This document shows, piece after piece, positions 9,666 through 21,643 of a stretch of DNA of 64,000 bases. The notes beneath the pieces were generated by a model, which was not told the DNA's origin, ran no database searches, and worked only from the letters and a program-made list of their open reading frames with translations. A program made the position numbers and the translations under genes. The stretch is from Patiria pectinifera (lineage: Eukaryota; Echinodermata; Asteroidea; Valvatida; Asterinidae), in the NCBI GenBank assembly GCA_029964075.1, contig CM057135.1:1163001-1227000 (forward strand), given 5' to 3'. Numbering within the stretch: the first letter of the stretch is position 1; every line of letters begins with the position of its first letter.

Positions 9666-11828
9666 ATGGAAGCTTTTCGGAACGATATATCTGCCTCTGA
9701 TTTGTGTAGCGACTCATTTGATGATCTCGACGTACATTCTGAATTATATAACATTAGGTTACGTAACCTGCTAGATCATCACGCTCCACTTAAAACCAAA
9801 ACAATCACAATCCGCCCACGCGTCCCGTGGATCAATGATGAGATTAAGACGGCCAAACTGGAGAGAAGAAAAGCTGAACGTAAATGGAGACTTTCTAATC
9901 TTCAACAGGATTTAGACTCGTCTAAATTTCATAGAAATAAAGTTACCTTTCTAATGAACCGTGCTCGCCGTGAGTTTTACACTACTTTTGTTGACAATCA
10001 GTCATGATCATGACAGCAGTCATGATCAAAGGAAATTTTTTAAGGCCAGCAGATCTCTTCTTAACCTCGACAAGCCTAACGTTCTGCCTCCTTGATTAGA
10101 TGATATTTCTCTTGCCAATGATATGGGTTCCTTTTTTGTCCGGAAGATTGCCAACATTCGGTCTAGGTTAAGTAATGAGATCTGCTCGCCTAGATGTAAT
10201 CTTTCTGCTCCAACGTCACCCTCTGTTGGTACTCTCACTGAATTTACTCAGCTTTCAGAATCTTCAGTTCGTAAGCTCATTTTACATTCCAGTAAGAAAT
10301 GCTGTATTCTTGATCCGATACCAACTAGACTGCTCATTGAAAGTTTGGAGGTTATTTTACCTGTTGTCACTAGTATGATTAATACTTCTCTTCGCACTGG
10401 CCATTTTGCTGCAACATGGAAATCAGCCCTTGTGTCCCCGTTGTTAAAAAAAACCTGGCCTTGGCTTAGTAGTTGAAAAATACCGGCCAGTCAGTAATTT
10501 GCAATTCATTTCGAAACTGGTTGAACGAGCTGTTGCAGATGAGTTACAAGCCCATTTAGAGTTGTATAAATTGTATTCCATTGCCCAGTCTGCCTACCGT
10601 CAGTATCATAGCACAGAGACGGCTTTACTTAAGATAAGAAACGATTTATTAATGGCTATGGATAGACAACAGGTTTCTTTGTTAGTTTTGCTTGATTTGA
10701 GTGCCGCCTTTGACACCTTAGACCACAACATTTTACTAAATACCCTCCAGAGTAAATTCGGTATTTATGGAACTGCTCTTAAATGGTTTCATTCTTACTT
10801 GTCTGGTAGATCCCAACGTGTTTCTATAAATGGTACTCTCTCTCAGCAATTTAACATTGATTATGGTGTTCCACAAGGCTCTTTTCTTCGGCCTTTGTTA
10901 TTTATTTTGTATACAAGCCCACTGTTTGACATCATTAAGACCCATCTTCCACAGGTTCATTGTTAAGCTGATGATACCCAGCTGTATATTTCTTTTAGCA
11001 CTGACAATTCAGAAAAAATCAAAGATTGTCCTTAGCAGCTATGGAGAGCTGTATTCAGGATTTACGTAACTGGTTGTTGGCTAATGGTTTTATGCTAAAT
11101 GACAGTAAAACTGAGTTTATGATTATTGGGACCCCCAAACAGTTGTCTAAAGTTAACCTTGATTTCATTCATGTTGGTGATTGTATGGTTACACCTGCAC
11201 CCATTACTCGTAACTTAGGCTCATGGTTTGATGTACATATGTCAATGAACACTCACGTTCAAAAGGTTTGTGGAAGTGCATTTTATTATTTACATAACAT
11301 CAGACGTATACGAAAATACCTGTCCACTAAGTGTACTGAAACCTTGATTCATGCTTTCATTTCCAGTCGTTTAGATTACTGTAACAGCCTTTTATATGGC
11401 TTACCTGACTGTCAGATTAATCATCTTCAACGAGTACAGAATGCCTGCGCTCGACTTGTTTTTAAGTCTTATAGTATTGTCATGTTACTCCATTAATGGT
11501 TGATCTTCATTGGCTTCCAGTGAGGTTTAGGATTAATTTTAAAATTCTGTTGTTGACTTATAAATGTTTTTATGGTCTAGCTCCGGTTTACCTTAGCCAA
11601 CTTATCATTAAGAATCCCTCATCCCGTTACAATCTTCGTAGTTCTCACGATGACACTCTCCTGGGCTACCCTTTTCGCCGTACCAAAGTTACCCTTGGGG
11701 ATCGTGCTTTTGTTAATGCTGCCCCTACACTCTGGAATGCCCTCCCGATTCACATTAGGAGAGCTAACAGTGTTGATAACTTCAAGTCTCTGTTAAAAAC
11801 TCATCTTTTTAAGTTGGCCTTTTACTGA
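9666..11828 (+). pseudogene. LINE reverse transcriptase and C-terminal domain
   Basis: The frame covers the linker (9666-10007), fingers (LKKTWPWL, with EKYRPVSNL in a shifted frame near 10460-10500, then FISKLVERAV), motif A VLLDLSAAFDTLDH (about 10690-10730), and YGVPQGSFLRPLLFILY (about 10860-10910). The catalytic Y/F-A-D-D block at 10964-10975 reads stop-A-D-D because the first codon is TAA. Downstream, after a frameshift, come LNDSKTEF, SSRLDYCNSLLYGLP, HLQRVQNACARLV and DLHWLPV, ending NALPIHIRRANSVDNFKSLL at 11828. These C-terminal blocks are typical of CR1/L2. At least four disruptions rule out activity. Confidence 0.9.
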
Positions 11829-12046
11829 TTTTATTGTAACTTCTTTGTATTTTAACATGTGAAATGGTGGGTCGTTTTAAGCTCCTTGCGAGTAATTTTT
11901 TGCTGTTACTTTTTTACTTTTAATGTGTAATAGAGTGTATTTTCTTGTACTTTAATTAATATTTTACTGTACAGCGCATTTGAACAAAATCATATTGGAA
12001 TTTGCGCTTTATAAATGAATAAATTATTATTATTATTATTATTAGA

Positions 12047-14581
12047 AATTGTGGTTGTTAAAGAGGTTGTGGAATGCTCCAAGACATTTCCGTCTTTTTT
12101 CGGATATATGTAGCCCAAGGTGTGATGAAATAAAAACGACTATTGTTTGTCATGAAATGAATACAAAAGGTACTTTTGAGAGCTGTTTTTCAGGTCCTGT
12201 TTCGACCCGAACGTGCAATTTATGTAAAAGTCGTCGTTGGGGGCAGCAAACAAAACATAGTAAATCGTGACGTAATAAACAGGACTCCCGATGCAGCGTA
12301 GTTCCAGCGAAACTTTTTGCAAATCACTCCGCGCAACTACATGACTTTGTTTACAATTTCTCTGAGCGACATTTTGTGTGGGCAGCCACATGCTCCATAA
12401 ATTCAACCGTAGTTGGCAACAGCTTTTACCCCTGTAATTCTAATGGGCAAGTTCAGAATTTAATAGGAAGATATCTCAATTGATTTTTTGGTACTTTCTA
12501 TTAATTATTCAGTGTTTTTGATAGTTACACATCATTTTATTTATAGATCGGGGATCATTCTTTTGTGTTTGCCCTAACGGCCAACCATAGTAAGAAATGT
12601 CTGCGTACATATACATCAACATCGTTCGATCGTTCACGTCACATGCACATATCGCATCACCGTGACACGCGCTGTATGTAAAGGTGGCTGGAAATTCACG
12701 GGTGTACTTGTGCCGCTGGCCCGGCCGCTGGGACCGTAGAATTTGATACCGGTAAACGGTGTTGGAATTTCTAAATAATTCGTTGTTGATACGTGTACGG
12801 GTAGCGAACGCACTAGGCCAAGGCAAACCTATATGCCTATAATTGTGTCAGTCGCTGGTTTTAATCACACCACATTTTGTTTGCAACAAATTTGCCATCT
12901 TTCCCGTCCGGGTGCATGGAGGAATAAGAATCCTCCGTAGCCATGCAGTTTAAGGTTTGTCCGAAGGGTACCGTGATGCGAAAACACGAGATCGGATTTC
13001 AGCCAAATTAACGGATAGAGCGCTGATCGCATGCACTGTACATTTCGTACGGCAAGAGTCTTCTTTTCTCAAGAGATTTGTTGAAATTGCATGGACAAGA
13101 AATAATAGAGATATGATGTGTTAATGATTTGTAGGGAAGACTGTTTTGGACCATTTGTCCATTGCCAATCTTGAAGAACCGTAGACCCGTTCAAATGTAT
13201 CCTCGACCCTCCATTATCTGCGCAGCATCGCGCGCGCACGCGTTGTCACACACAAATTGAAGGTAAATGCGTAGAAAAAGGATCGCGTAGTTTTCCTTAG
13301 ACGGGCCTCCATTTTCCCTAGAACTTCTTTTGATCGAATGACAAATTCTCTGCCACTGGAGTTTCTTGAATAAAGTCTTAATGAGGTACTGAAAATAATG
13401 ATAGTGCTCGTTATATTTCGGGACCAGTGAATTTTGTTTTCAACCGGGATCCCGAACATGTCGTAAGTCCAGAGATTTTTGTTCTATGAACTGGGCATGA
13501 CTATGATTTATGAATTGTACTTTTTTTTGTAGCCACGTTTACAGGCCGAGGTTTACATGGTCTCCTGGCGTTGTTTTACGGATTTTTTTGGTAAACAATA
13601 AAGTTAACAATTTCAAAATGCAAGTAAATTTGTAATTATCGTTTCGGGATGTTAAAACAAGGATTAAAATGCACAAGGAAAGAAAAGAGAAGATTGTTTT
13701 TTTTGTGGCGAACGTATACATAAAAAGCACCAGGCAACGCAAGGAACTTGACCGGGGCCCGCGACGCTGCTAACCGTACAACATTATTTCTGGACACGGT
13801 CGATCACATCCACTGCCGTGATGCGTTATGCGTGCCGTACGCGTAAAATTCGAAAACAACCTGACGATTTGTCGTCTCTTTGGACTGAATATTTACCAGA
13901 ATAACGTTTGAGATTGTCTGTAAAACACGAAGAAAGTTGCGATAGGACTGTTGATGCTCATCTAAAAATGTTATCATGAACATAATACTTTGAGTCCTTG
14001 GATAAAACGCAGCTGTTTCTTTCACGCCGAACGTCGCAGACCGTACCACTCATCAGAGCCGCGTTGCCTGGCGTTTTCAGCTGGCCAGTTGCAGTATCCG
14101 TGTTCTCGCTGGTCTCTTTTTTTTCGGGCAGTTGGGGCTCAAATTTATACGGAAGAACAGCTCAGAGGTCACCGTGTCCTTGTTCAATATACTCATCAAA
14201 AAATTCAGCAATGGGAAGGAATATCAATCTCCCTGAGTCTTTTACAAAATGCTGATTTTCCACTGCTTGACTGCGAGTCACACGTGCTGACGGGGCGGGT
14301 CGGGCAGCAGTAAACAGTCGTTGTATAACGAGTCCTGTTTATTACGTCACGCTTTTTCTGATTTTACGAAGAGCCCGACGACTGTTGATTTCAATTATGC
14401 GCTCGCCGACCAACAAATTACTCGATGAATTTCAGTTTTATAAACATATAAACGCACATTAGAAAAGAATGGGAGTTTGTCATTATGCTATATATGGGTC
14501 TACTCTACAATATAAAAATATAAAAAAACAAAACAATTTTCAGCATTCCACAACCTCTTTAACAACCACAGAGCTGTTCCC
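12047..14581. mobile_element. Candidate element bounded by diverged inverted repeats
   Basis: The left end reads GTGGTTGTTAAAGAGGTTGTGGAATGCT (12052-12079, quoted here only as a positional marker of the arm) and its reverse complement lies at about 14545-14575. A second matched pair is CGTGACGTAATAAACAGGACT at about 12266-12286 against 14328-14350. The arms are therefore collinear but diverged over ~300 bp. The ~1.9-kb interior (12410-14210) has no convincing coding region. The left end abuts the tail of the preceding LINE, so I cannot recognise a target duplication. Confidence 0.5.
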
Positions 14582-14989
14582 ATTATTGATTATCTGTTGG
14601 ATCCATAGACATATAAGTAGAGATCTATGTCTGTTTGCAACAGAAGATAGGGCTTTTCCGCATAATGATTTGCTCTTATCAATAATACATCCCTGACTAT
14701 GCGAGAACATAAAATCTGTCAAAGTTAGCCGGAAATCGGCTAAAACGGTCACTGTGGACAGGATTTGACCTCAGCAACACGTGCGCTGCGCGCGGGCTGA
14801 CTGACATACGATATGTACAACGTACGTGCATGTACATGTACATTGTGGACGTCCTGTGCATGTTTTAAAGTAGAGGTATTGTCAACCTGAAGTTTAAAGC
14901 GTGCGCAGGGCATGTCCGAGTTTGCTTATTGCCTCGAAGCTTTGAAATGTTTTAGAACTACCCTTAAATACTACTTTAATTTACAATCA

Positions 14990-16025
14990 CCATAATGTGG
15001 ATATAGCCATCCAAAATGTTAATGTTGAACTTGTTAAAATAAGTGGATGGCTCATTTCGAACAAGTTATCAATTAATTTACTTAAGACTAATTACATTAT
15101 TGTTTGTCCAAGCCAACATAAATACCAGGCTACAGTTTCTCTTAGCTTTGATGGTACTGTCTGTACTCGATCAAGTCAAGACTACTAAATTGATGTTTTA
15201 TGTAGTAAAATTTCTAACAATGTTGGGGTTATGAATCGTCTGAAGAATTTTGTACCTAAAAATATTCTTTTAACATTATATTCCTTTATTCTTTCATACT
15301 TGAATTATGGCCTTCTTTCTTTTGGGGGATCTTCAACTGTACGTGGCTCCAACAACATGGCTCAAACAAACTTTTTAAGTTGCAGAAGAAAGCTGTCCGT
15401 ATTGTAAACAATGCAGGTTACCTTGATCATACCACTCCTTTATTTGCCAAACTTAATATTCTGAAACTGAATGATCTCTTCCACCATCGACTGGGTATAC
15501 TTATGTTTAAATATACTCACAACATGCTCCCTCCAATTTTTAACCTTCTATTCTCATTTACTCATTCTGTTCATTCATATGAAACACGTAGTTCATCGAA
15601 AGGTGATCTGTTTGTGAAAAAAATAGAACTTCCTTTTTTAGAAACAGTCCATTTCAACGTGGTGTCATATACTGGAATGAACTCAACATTGGTTTAAAAG
15701 AGTGTACTGCTGTGGCTTCATTTGCAAAAAAAATGAAAACATTGATCATCAATTCTTATACTTTAACTTAAAAAAACATTTTCTTCTCTGCTTTGCTTAG
15801 TCATTATTTTACACATTGTACCGGGTCTCACTCTTAAACCTATTGTCCTGTCATAGTCCGTGTGTAGTTGTTTGCTTTATGTTGACATCATTCAATATTT
15901 ACACTTAATTACATACTGTCTGTGAAGAATGTTTTGTTTATAAATATATATACTGTTTTCTGCCTGAATTGATACCGAGGATGTCAATGTGAAAATAAAT
16001 GTCGAATTGATTTTTGATTTTTGAT
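14990..16025 (+). mobile_element. LINE fragment, third group (reverse-transcriptase C-terminal half)
   Basis: Coding traces in several frames: LVKISGWLISNKLSINLLKT (14997-15188), the thumb region SFILSYLNYGLLSFGG (about 15280-15330), and LQKKAVRIVNNAGYLDHTTP followed by LFAKLNILKLNDLFHHRLGI (15380-15697). These are typical blocks downstream of the catalytic motif in Jockey/CR1-like reverse transcriptases. The 3' UTR ends in a repeated GATTTTT tail at about 16000-16027. No catalytic core remains. Confidence 0.75.
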
Positions 16026-16092
16026 TTTAAATAGACAAAGTAAAAACTAATATAAAAACTGTCATGGTTGATTTTTCAGTAATTTTCTAAGG

Positions 16093-16920
16093 AAAAAGGG
16101 TCTTTTCATTATAACTTCCGGTCTGATGACGTCATACACCTTAAACTTCGCACACGTCTTAAGTGGGTCAAGGTTATCATATGCACCAATATTAGGCGAT
16201 TCCGACAAACTTCGCCACAGACATCAATTCAAAATACATTTTTGAAAATTTTCAACCTGTCGTTAGAGGGCGCTCGAAGATTGCATGACGTAATCGGTAG
16301 ATGATTTGAAGAATACTATCAGCCAAGAGACTAACACCGTTGAAAGCAAGTTCATATCTATTACCACTTTCAAATAATAAGCCACTTCCGGTTTTGGCCT
16401 TTTTCGACCGGAAGCAAGGGTCACGTGAATTTACGCACACTGAATGAAATAAAGACCTCAACCTACTCTACCACTTGCCGGCAACAGAATGCTGCGGACG
16501 CGTACGGTTGGTTTCTTATGCATTTTTGAATATTAAAAGTGTCACAATTTAATTGCCTATAAATAAACACCGGATGACGTCATCATGACGTCATCATTAC
16601 ACAATGTTGTTTGAATTAGGGTCTTTGCTTGGACAAAGATTGGTGTAAATGAATTACTGGCAAAGAGTTGAAAATGCCCTCTGAAAATCGAGATTTAAAA
16701 AAAAAAAATCTGTGTACAAAGTATATGGGAAAAATTAAATATTCAAAACTCTATAATAAATCAGGTGATGACGTCAGCATGACGAAAAGTTTCGGCATAC
16801 ATCTTCAGACGATGGTTAATGACTATGCTGAGTTTAAAGTTGATGGGATGTAAAATAATTGCCAAAGTGGCTTGTAGAATAAAAACGTGTACAAAACCTA
16901 TGGGAAAAGTGGAAAAAGAA
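16093..16920. repeat. ~830-bp direct repeat, copy 1
   Basis: Nearly identical to 18305-19138 over its whole length, with the same internal landmarks: GGTCTGATGACGTCATAC, ACCGGAAGCAAGGGTCACGTG, GATGACGTCATCATGACGTC. It contains several TGACGTCA palindromes. No coding potential. The 2.2-kb period and the related TGACGTCA-bearing units between suggest one larger repetitive element or a local duplication. Confidence 0.85.
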
Positions 16921-17069
16921 AGAAAGAAGAAAACTAGATGTGGTTGTAACTGAACAACCACAGAGCTGTTCCCGACTTGTTTTTGATTGTCTATTGGATA
17001 GTAGAAAAAAATGTAGTGATTTTTTTCAAATATCTCTAACTTTTAAAATTGAAATTATTATTTCAAAGA

Positions 17070-17640
17070 ATTGCACTTCCGCTAAAAACCGGAAGTAAGG
17101 GTCACATGACCTTGACATATACATTTTCATTGATAACACTTCCCTGTCCATATATTTACCAAGTTTGAGATCAATCGGTCGAATAGTTTTAAAGTTAAAG
17201 GACTATAAAGATTGCCTCATTAAATATTTATGACGTCATAACATGAACACAATAAACTGCCATTAATAATAATGCTACATATAAATCATTTAATGTTGCT
17301 TAATACTAATATAAGGTGTCAGCCCAATTAAATTTCTTATTCATTAGATATGCTAATTAGGGTCTTAAATTAAAACTTCCGGTAACACCGGAAGTAGAGG
17401 TCACATGACCCGGACACACCAATATTTATATGTAACACTTCCCAGTCTGTAAACCTGCCAGGTTTGAGATAAATCGGTCAAATGGTTCTATAGTTATAGG
17501 ACTGTAAAGATTGCCTCATTTAATATTCATGACGTCATAACATGACAATAATTAAGTGCACAGTTATTATAATGCAAAATAATTATCTGTCAATATAGCT
17601 TTGTATTAATGTGAAGTTTTAACCCTTATTGATATATATT
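17070..17640. repeat. Two tandem ~290-bp units with CCGGAAGT and TGACGTCA boxes
   Basis: Each unit starts with an inverted CTTCCGG..CCGGAAGT pair, then GGTCACATGACC, a shared ATCGGTC(G/A)AATGG-like block, AAGATTGCCTCATT and ATGACGTCATAACATG. Boxes starting near 17080 and 17370 align. Non-coding. Confidence 0.75.
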
Positions 17641-17696
17641 TGAAATTGCATAAGTGTCCAACTTCTCCTAAAGCAGAACAAAAATCACTGAGACAA

Positions 17697-18036
17697 GTCT
17701 ACTGATTGGCGAATGGGGGCGCCATTCACTTTGTACGGTGTGCCGTTATATTTTTTGGTGACGCGCAGCTGTCCATATTTTGATCCCGTAAAAGTGCTCA
17801 GATCAGGCTCTGTGCCGCTCGCTACGTTGCCTTGCATAGCTTAGCCTGTGCACTCGTACAACCGTTAAAGTTTCTGATTGGCGAATGGGGTCCATTCACT
17901 TTATACGGTGTGCCGTTGTATTTTTTTGTAACGCGCTATCCTTTTGATCCCGTAAAGTGTTAATTAGATGAAGGTCTGTGCCACTCGTTCCACTGCCTGG
18001 CACAGCCTAGACTGCGCGCCCGTACAACCGTTAAAG
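17697..18036. repeat. Two tandem ~170-bp units
   Basis: CTGATTGGCGAATGGGG, CCATTCACTTT, TACGGTGTGCCGTT, TTTTGATCCCGTAAA and CGTACAACCGTTAAAGTT occur in the same order twice (about 17700-17870 and 17873-18036). Non-coding. Confidence 0.8.
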
Positions 18037-18304
18037 TTATGTACTGCCCTCTTTTGGCGAGAATGAAGGGACGTAATGTACATTGTAGGACGTTTCAAAG
18101 CCACGTGTACGTGGAAGTCCTGTGCATGTTTTAAAGCTCTCTACCGCAACTTGCGCAAGGGTAATTTTTGCTGAAGTCGCGTCAACTGTGTGAACAATTT
18201 GACAAGCTGGGAACTTGGCACTATTGAGGCAAATGTTTACGCTATCATTTAATGGGCAATTAGGGATTATATCTGTACGGATTGATTTGTAAGCAATTTT
18301 TGAA

Positions 18305-19138
18305 GAAAAAAAAAGGTCTTTTCAACGGAACCTCCGGTCTGATGACGTCATACGCCTAAAACTTCGCACATGTCTTAAGTGGGTCAAGGTCATCATATAC
18401 ACCAATATTTAGGCGATTCTGACAAAGTTCGCTACAGACATCAATTCAAAATACATTTTTGAAAATTTTCGACCTGTCGCTAGAGGGCGCTCGAAGATTG
18501 CATGACGTCATCGGTAGATGATTTGAAGAATACTATCAGCCAAGAGACTAACACCGTTGAAAGCAAGTTCATATCTATTACCACTTTCAAATAATAAGCC
18601 ACTTCCGGTTTTGGCCTTTTTCGACCGGAAGCAAGGGTCACGTGATTGCTTGCACACTGAATGAAATGAAGATTTTAACCTACTCTACCACTTGCCAGCA
18701 ACAGAATGCTGCGGACGCGTACGGTTGATTTCTTATGCATTTTTAAATATTAAAAGTGTCACAATTTTATTGCCTATAAATAAACACCGGATGACGTCAT
18801 CATGACGTCATCATTACACAATGTTGTTTGAATTAGGGTCTTTGCTTGGACAAAGGGTGGTGGAAATGAATTACTGGCAAAGAGTCGAAAATGCCCTCTG
18901 AAAATCGACTTTTTTTTTTTAAATGTCTGTGTACAAAGTCTATGGGAAAAATTAAATATTCGAAATTCTATAATAAATCAGGTGATGACGTCAGCATGAC
19001 GAAAAGATTTGGCATACACATTCAGATGATGGTTAATAACTATGCTGAGTTTAAAGTTGATCGGATTTAAAATAATTGCCAAAGTGGCTTGTAGAATAAA
19101 AACGTGTATAAAACCTATGGGAAAAGTGGAAACAGAAA
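18305..19138. repeat. ~830-bp direct repeat, copy 2
   Basis: Second copy of the segment at 16093-16920. Small differences are scattered, and a homopolymer (T10 near 18910, where copy 1 has A9) differs in composition. Confidence 0.85.
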
Positions 19139-19174
19139 AGAAAAAAAAAAAAAGGATTTTTTTTTTTTTTAACG

Positions 19175-19277
19175 AAAACAAAAGCTGTTCCAAATTGAAA
19201 TTGGGAACAGTTAAAAAAGGAAAAAAAAAACTTTAACGAAAACAAGAACTGTTCCCAATTGAAATTTGGAACAGCTA
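19175..19277. repeat. Duplicated hairpin with CTGTTCC / GGAACAG arms
   Basis: Two adjacent units each contain CTGTTCC, AATTGAAATT, then GGAACAG, and are separated by an A-rich spacer starting AACGAAAACAA. Each can form a short stem. The same GAGCTGTTCCC word occurs at about 14570 and 16968, next to the other repeats of this block. Confidence 0.6.
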
Positions 19278-21643
19278 ATTATTGCCACGAAGCAAGTTTT
19301 TAGTGTTCCGGGCACGCTCAGACGTGGACGGAATCCGTCGGAAAAACAATCAGCATGCGTGGGAAAATTTTGATCATAGTTCGCCGGGCCGGGCCGGCCT
19401 GAGGGCCGCGATAGGTGTCGTTAACATGTAGCAATTTACATATTCATTTCTCAACGTCATAACTCAAATGATTACGGTATTTTGTTAACACAATAAAAAT
19501 GAGATTCCTTCTTCAAATTGTGTTGGGTAGCATGTGGAAATTGCAGTGCCTATTTCGGTCAGACGTGCGCGGTACACACGTGTTTGTTCCAACGGGGAAC
19601 GCCCTATACATTGTACCATGGGCATGTACATTATGTATGCACTTCCGAAGCGAACCGAGCCGAAGATCGGAGAAAAAAATTCGAACCGCAACCAAACAGA
19701 ACCGAATCTTGAGGATCAGTTGCAGCACTACAAAAGAGGCTGTTAATACATGAGGGCAATTTCAGCAATATAACAGGCAGTGAAATGTCTGTAACAGAGC
19801 CAGTTAAAATTTAGAGTTAGATGATCGAAACTCCTAGTTTGTATCTCCTTTCAAAAGCACATGTTCAGGTCTATTCACTGTGGTTTTTCCATGTACAAGC
19901 TCTGTTATAAATGGACATTACATAATGCTGGAACTGCACTCCATATAATCAGTCATTACAATGTACATTAACGAGTTGCAATCCTGAAAGTGTTACATGT
20001 AAAAACAGGCACAGTTGACTTACAGTGACAAACATGTAGTTAATAAGAAAAACAAACTATTTTAAAACGGAGGAAAAATTGATGACAAGGAACTTGCACA
20101 ACTCCAACCCTGGTTATTAAATCAACATTTTGTCAAAAACGAAAGTTTTTTCATCCAAATTACCAAATCTTGAAAAGTCAAAACCAAAAGTAAACAACAA
20201 ATAAAAACATACCTTAAAAAGGGTTTTACCTTTTTCCCCATACAAATTGTGGGTAATTGTATAAATTCGGGGTCCAATTTTTGTTGTTTCTTATAAAATT
20301 GAACATAAGGGATTATTCTCTTCAGTGTCTACCTTGCATTACAAACAATAAAATGAGCTCTTCAAAACAAATACATGATTATGTCTTTATAGCATTTTTC
20401 AATGACCGGCCTGTAATGAGATTATATACAAAGAAATGTGACATTAAAGATGCAACATTCTTTCCTGTACATGTACATGCCCAGAGTTTTGAGTCATCAT
20501 TGCTTATTAAATAGTCAAGTTTAATGCTACACATCTGAAGTTCACATTTGTCCAACTAACCATTCTGAATCATACAGGATCAAACGGCGATAACCCACGA
20601 TCAATAACCAATGATCAATATCCGATGCCACAAATGGCCGCCAAGATCGTCATGACTGTCTGCTGCCGAACTGATGTGTGCATCCAAAGTCTGCCCTAAA
20701 ACACATTTTTTCCTGAAATGTCTACACATTTCCAGAGCTTTCTAGATTCATTTTAGGTGAAATCACAAGGTCAGGTGACCATTGGTGTGTTTAACTGGCA
20801 GATAACTGACAACTATAGTGTGGAATTCATTCCCAAATTAGAGCTACATGTATATGAACTGGTACCGATAAATACACACATGTACAGTGTACATGTACAT
20901 GTCTGTATGATTTTGTTACACATTTTCTTTGCGCTTCATGCTAAGATTTATTTTATGAAATGGAGGCCATTCAAAGAGCTTTAGTATGATGTACATGTAC
21001 AACTTGGCTTTGTAGGTGCTACAGTTTTGGAGATAAAAGAATGTTCAAATAAAGCTTACCTTTGAACAACACCTGAGTAGGCGTTTTCCCCATTGATCAG
21101 TGCTGTGTGGGAGAAATCAAAAGAATCAACAGTTCAATAAATGATCTTACCATAATTATCATCTCAACAAAATATCAAATATCAAGTGAATTGCTATTAT
21201 TTGGCAATCATATGACATGGATACATGTACATTGTACATGTGCACATGCTGTATTGAACATGTATTTGATTGAACATTTGAATTTTCTAAAAATCTTTCT
21301 AAATTTATTAGCAAAATTGTGTTTGGGTTACCTAATTTGCCAACAAACTTGGGGCAGTTTCATGACACAGCCGTTGGTTTTTGGTATGTGCGCCTGCACA
21401 GACGTGCCAAAATATTTGTCAGCCATATTGAAATGACTCTTGATTGGCGAAGGAAGTGGCACCTTGTGTCACACATTTTAGAGACAAATTACACCAAAGG
21501 GACCTAACTAACTAAGAACTAACTACTTTTAATAACTAAATAAGAACTAACTAATTTTGGAAAAATATGGATGTGCTATGGTAAGTGAACCTATATGCCG
21601 AGTTTGAGACAGAATTACTTCCATAAAAAAGTATATGTTATAA
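19278..21643. other. No gene recognised; TGTACATGTACA-rich
   Basis: About 2.4 kb with no coding region I can support. The self-complementary word TACATGTACA recurs (near 20466, 20885, 20990 and 21230). A CCGAACC-rich tract at 19640-19735 is an inverted relative of 5555-5640. Short open frames here have no recognisable motifs. Confidence 0.4.

Larger units (their letters stand above)
8251..12046 (+). mobile_element. Near full-length CR1/L2-type non-LTR retrotransposon
   Basis: A single plus-strand element: signal-peptide-like N-terminus, 2A-like motif, apurinic-type endonuclease, reverse transcriptase, conserved C-terminus and a 3' UTR ending GCGCTTTATAAATGAATAAA followed by (ATT)n at 12023-12044. 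Order, motifs and the microsatellite tail fit the CR1/L2 group. Several stops and frameshifts make it inactive. The GCGCTTTATAA tail resembles the end of the SINE at 39489-39610 and 49027-49287, so a relative of this LINE may mobilise that SINE (inference). Confidence 0.9.

Noticed and set aside
19042-19245. Lys/Phe-rich open frames
   Set aside because: Produced by long A and T runs at the end of a repeat.
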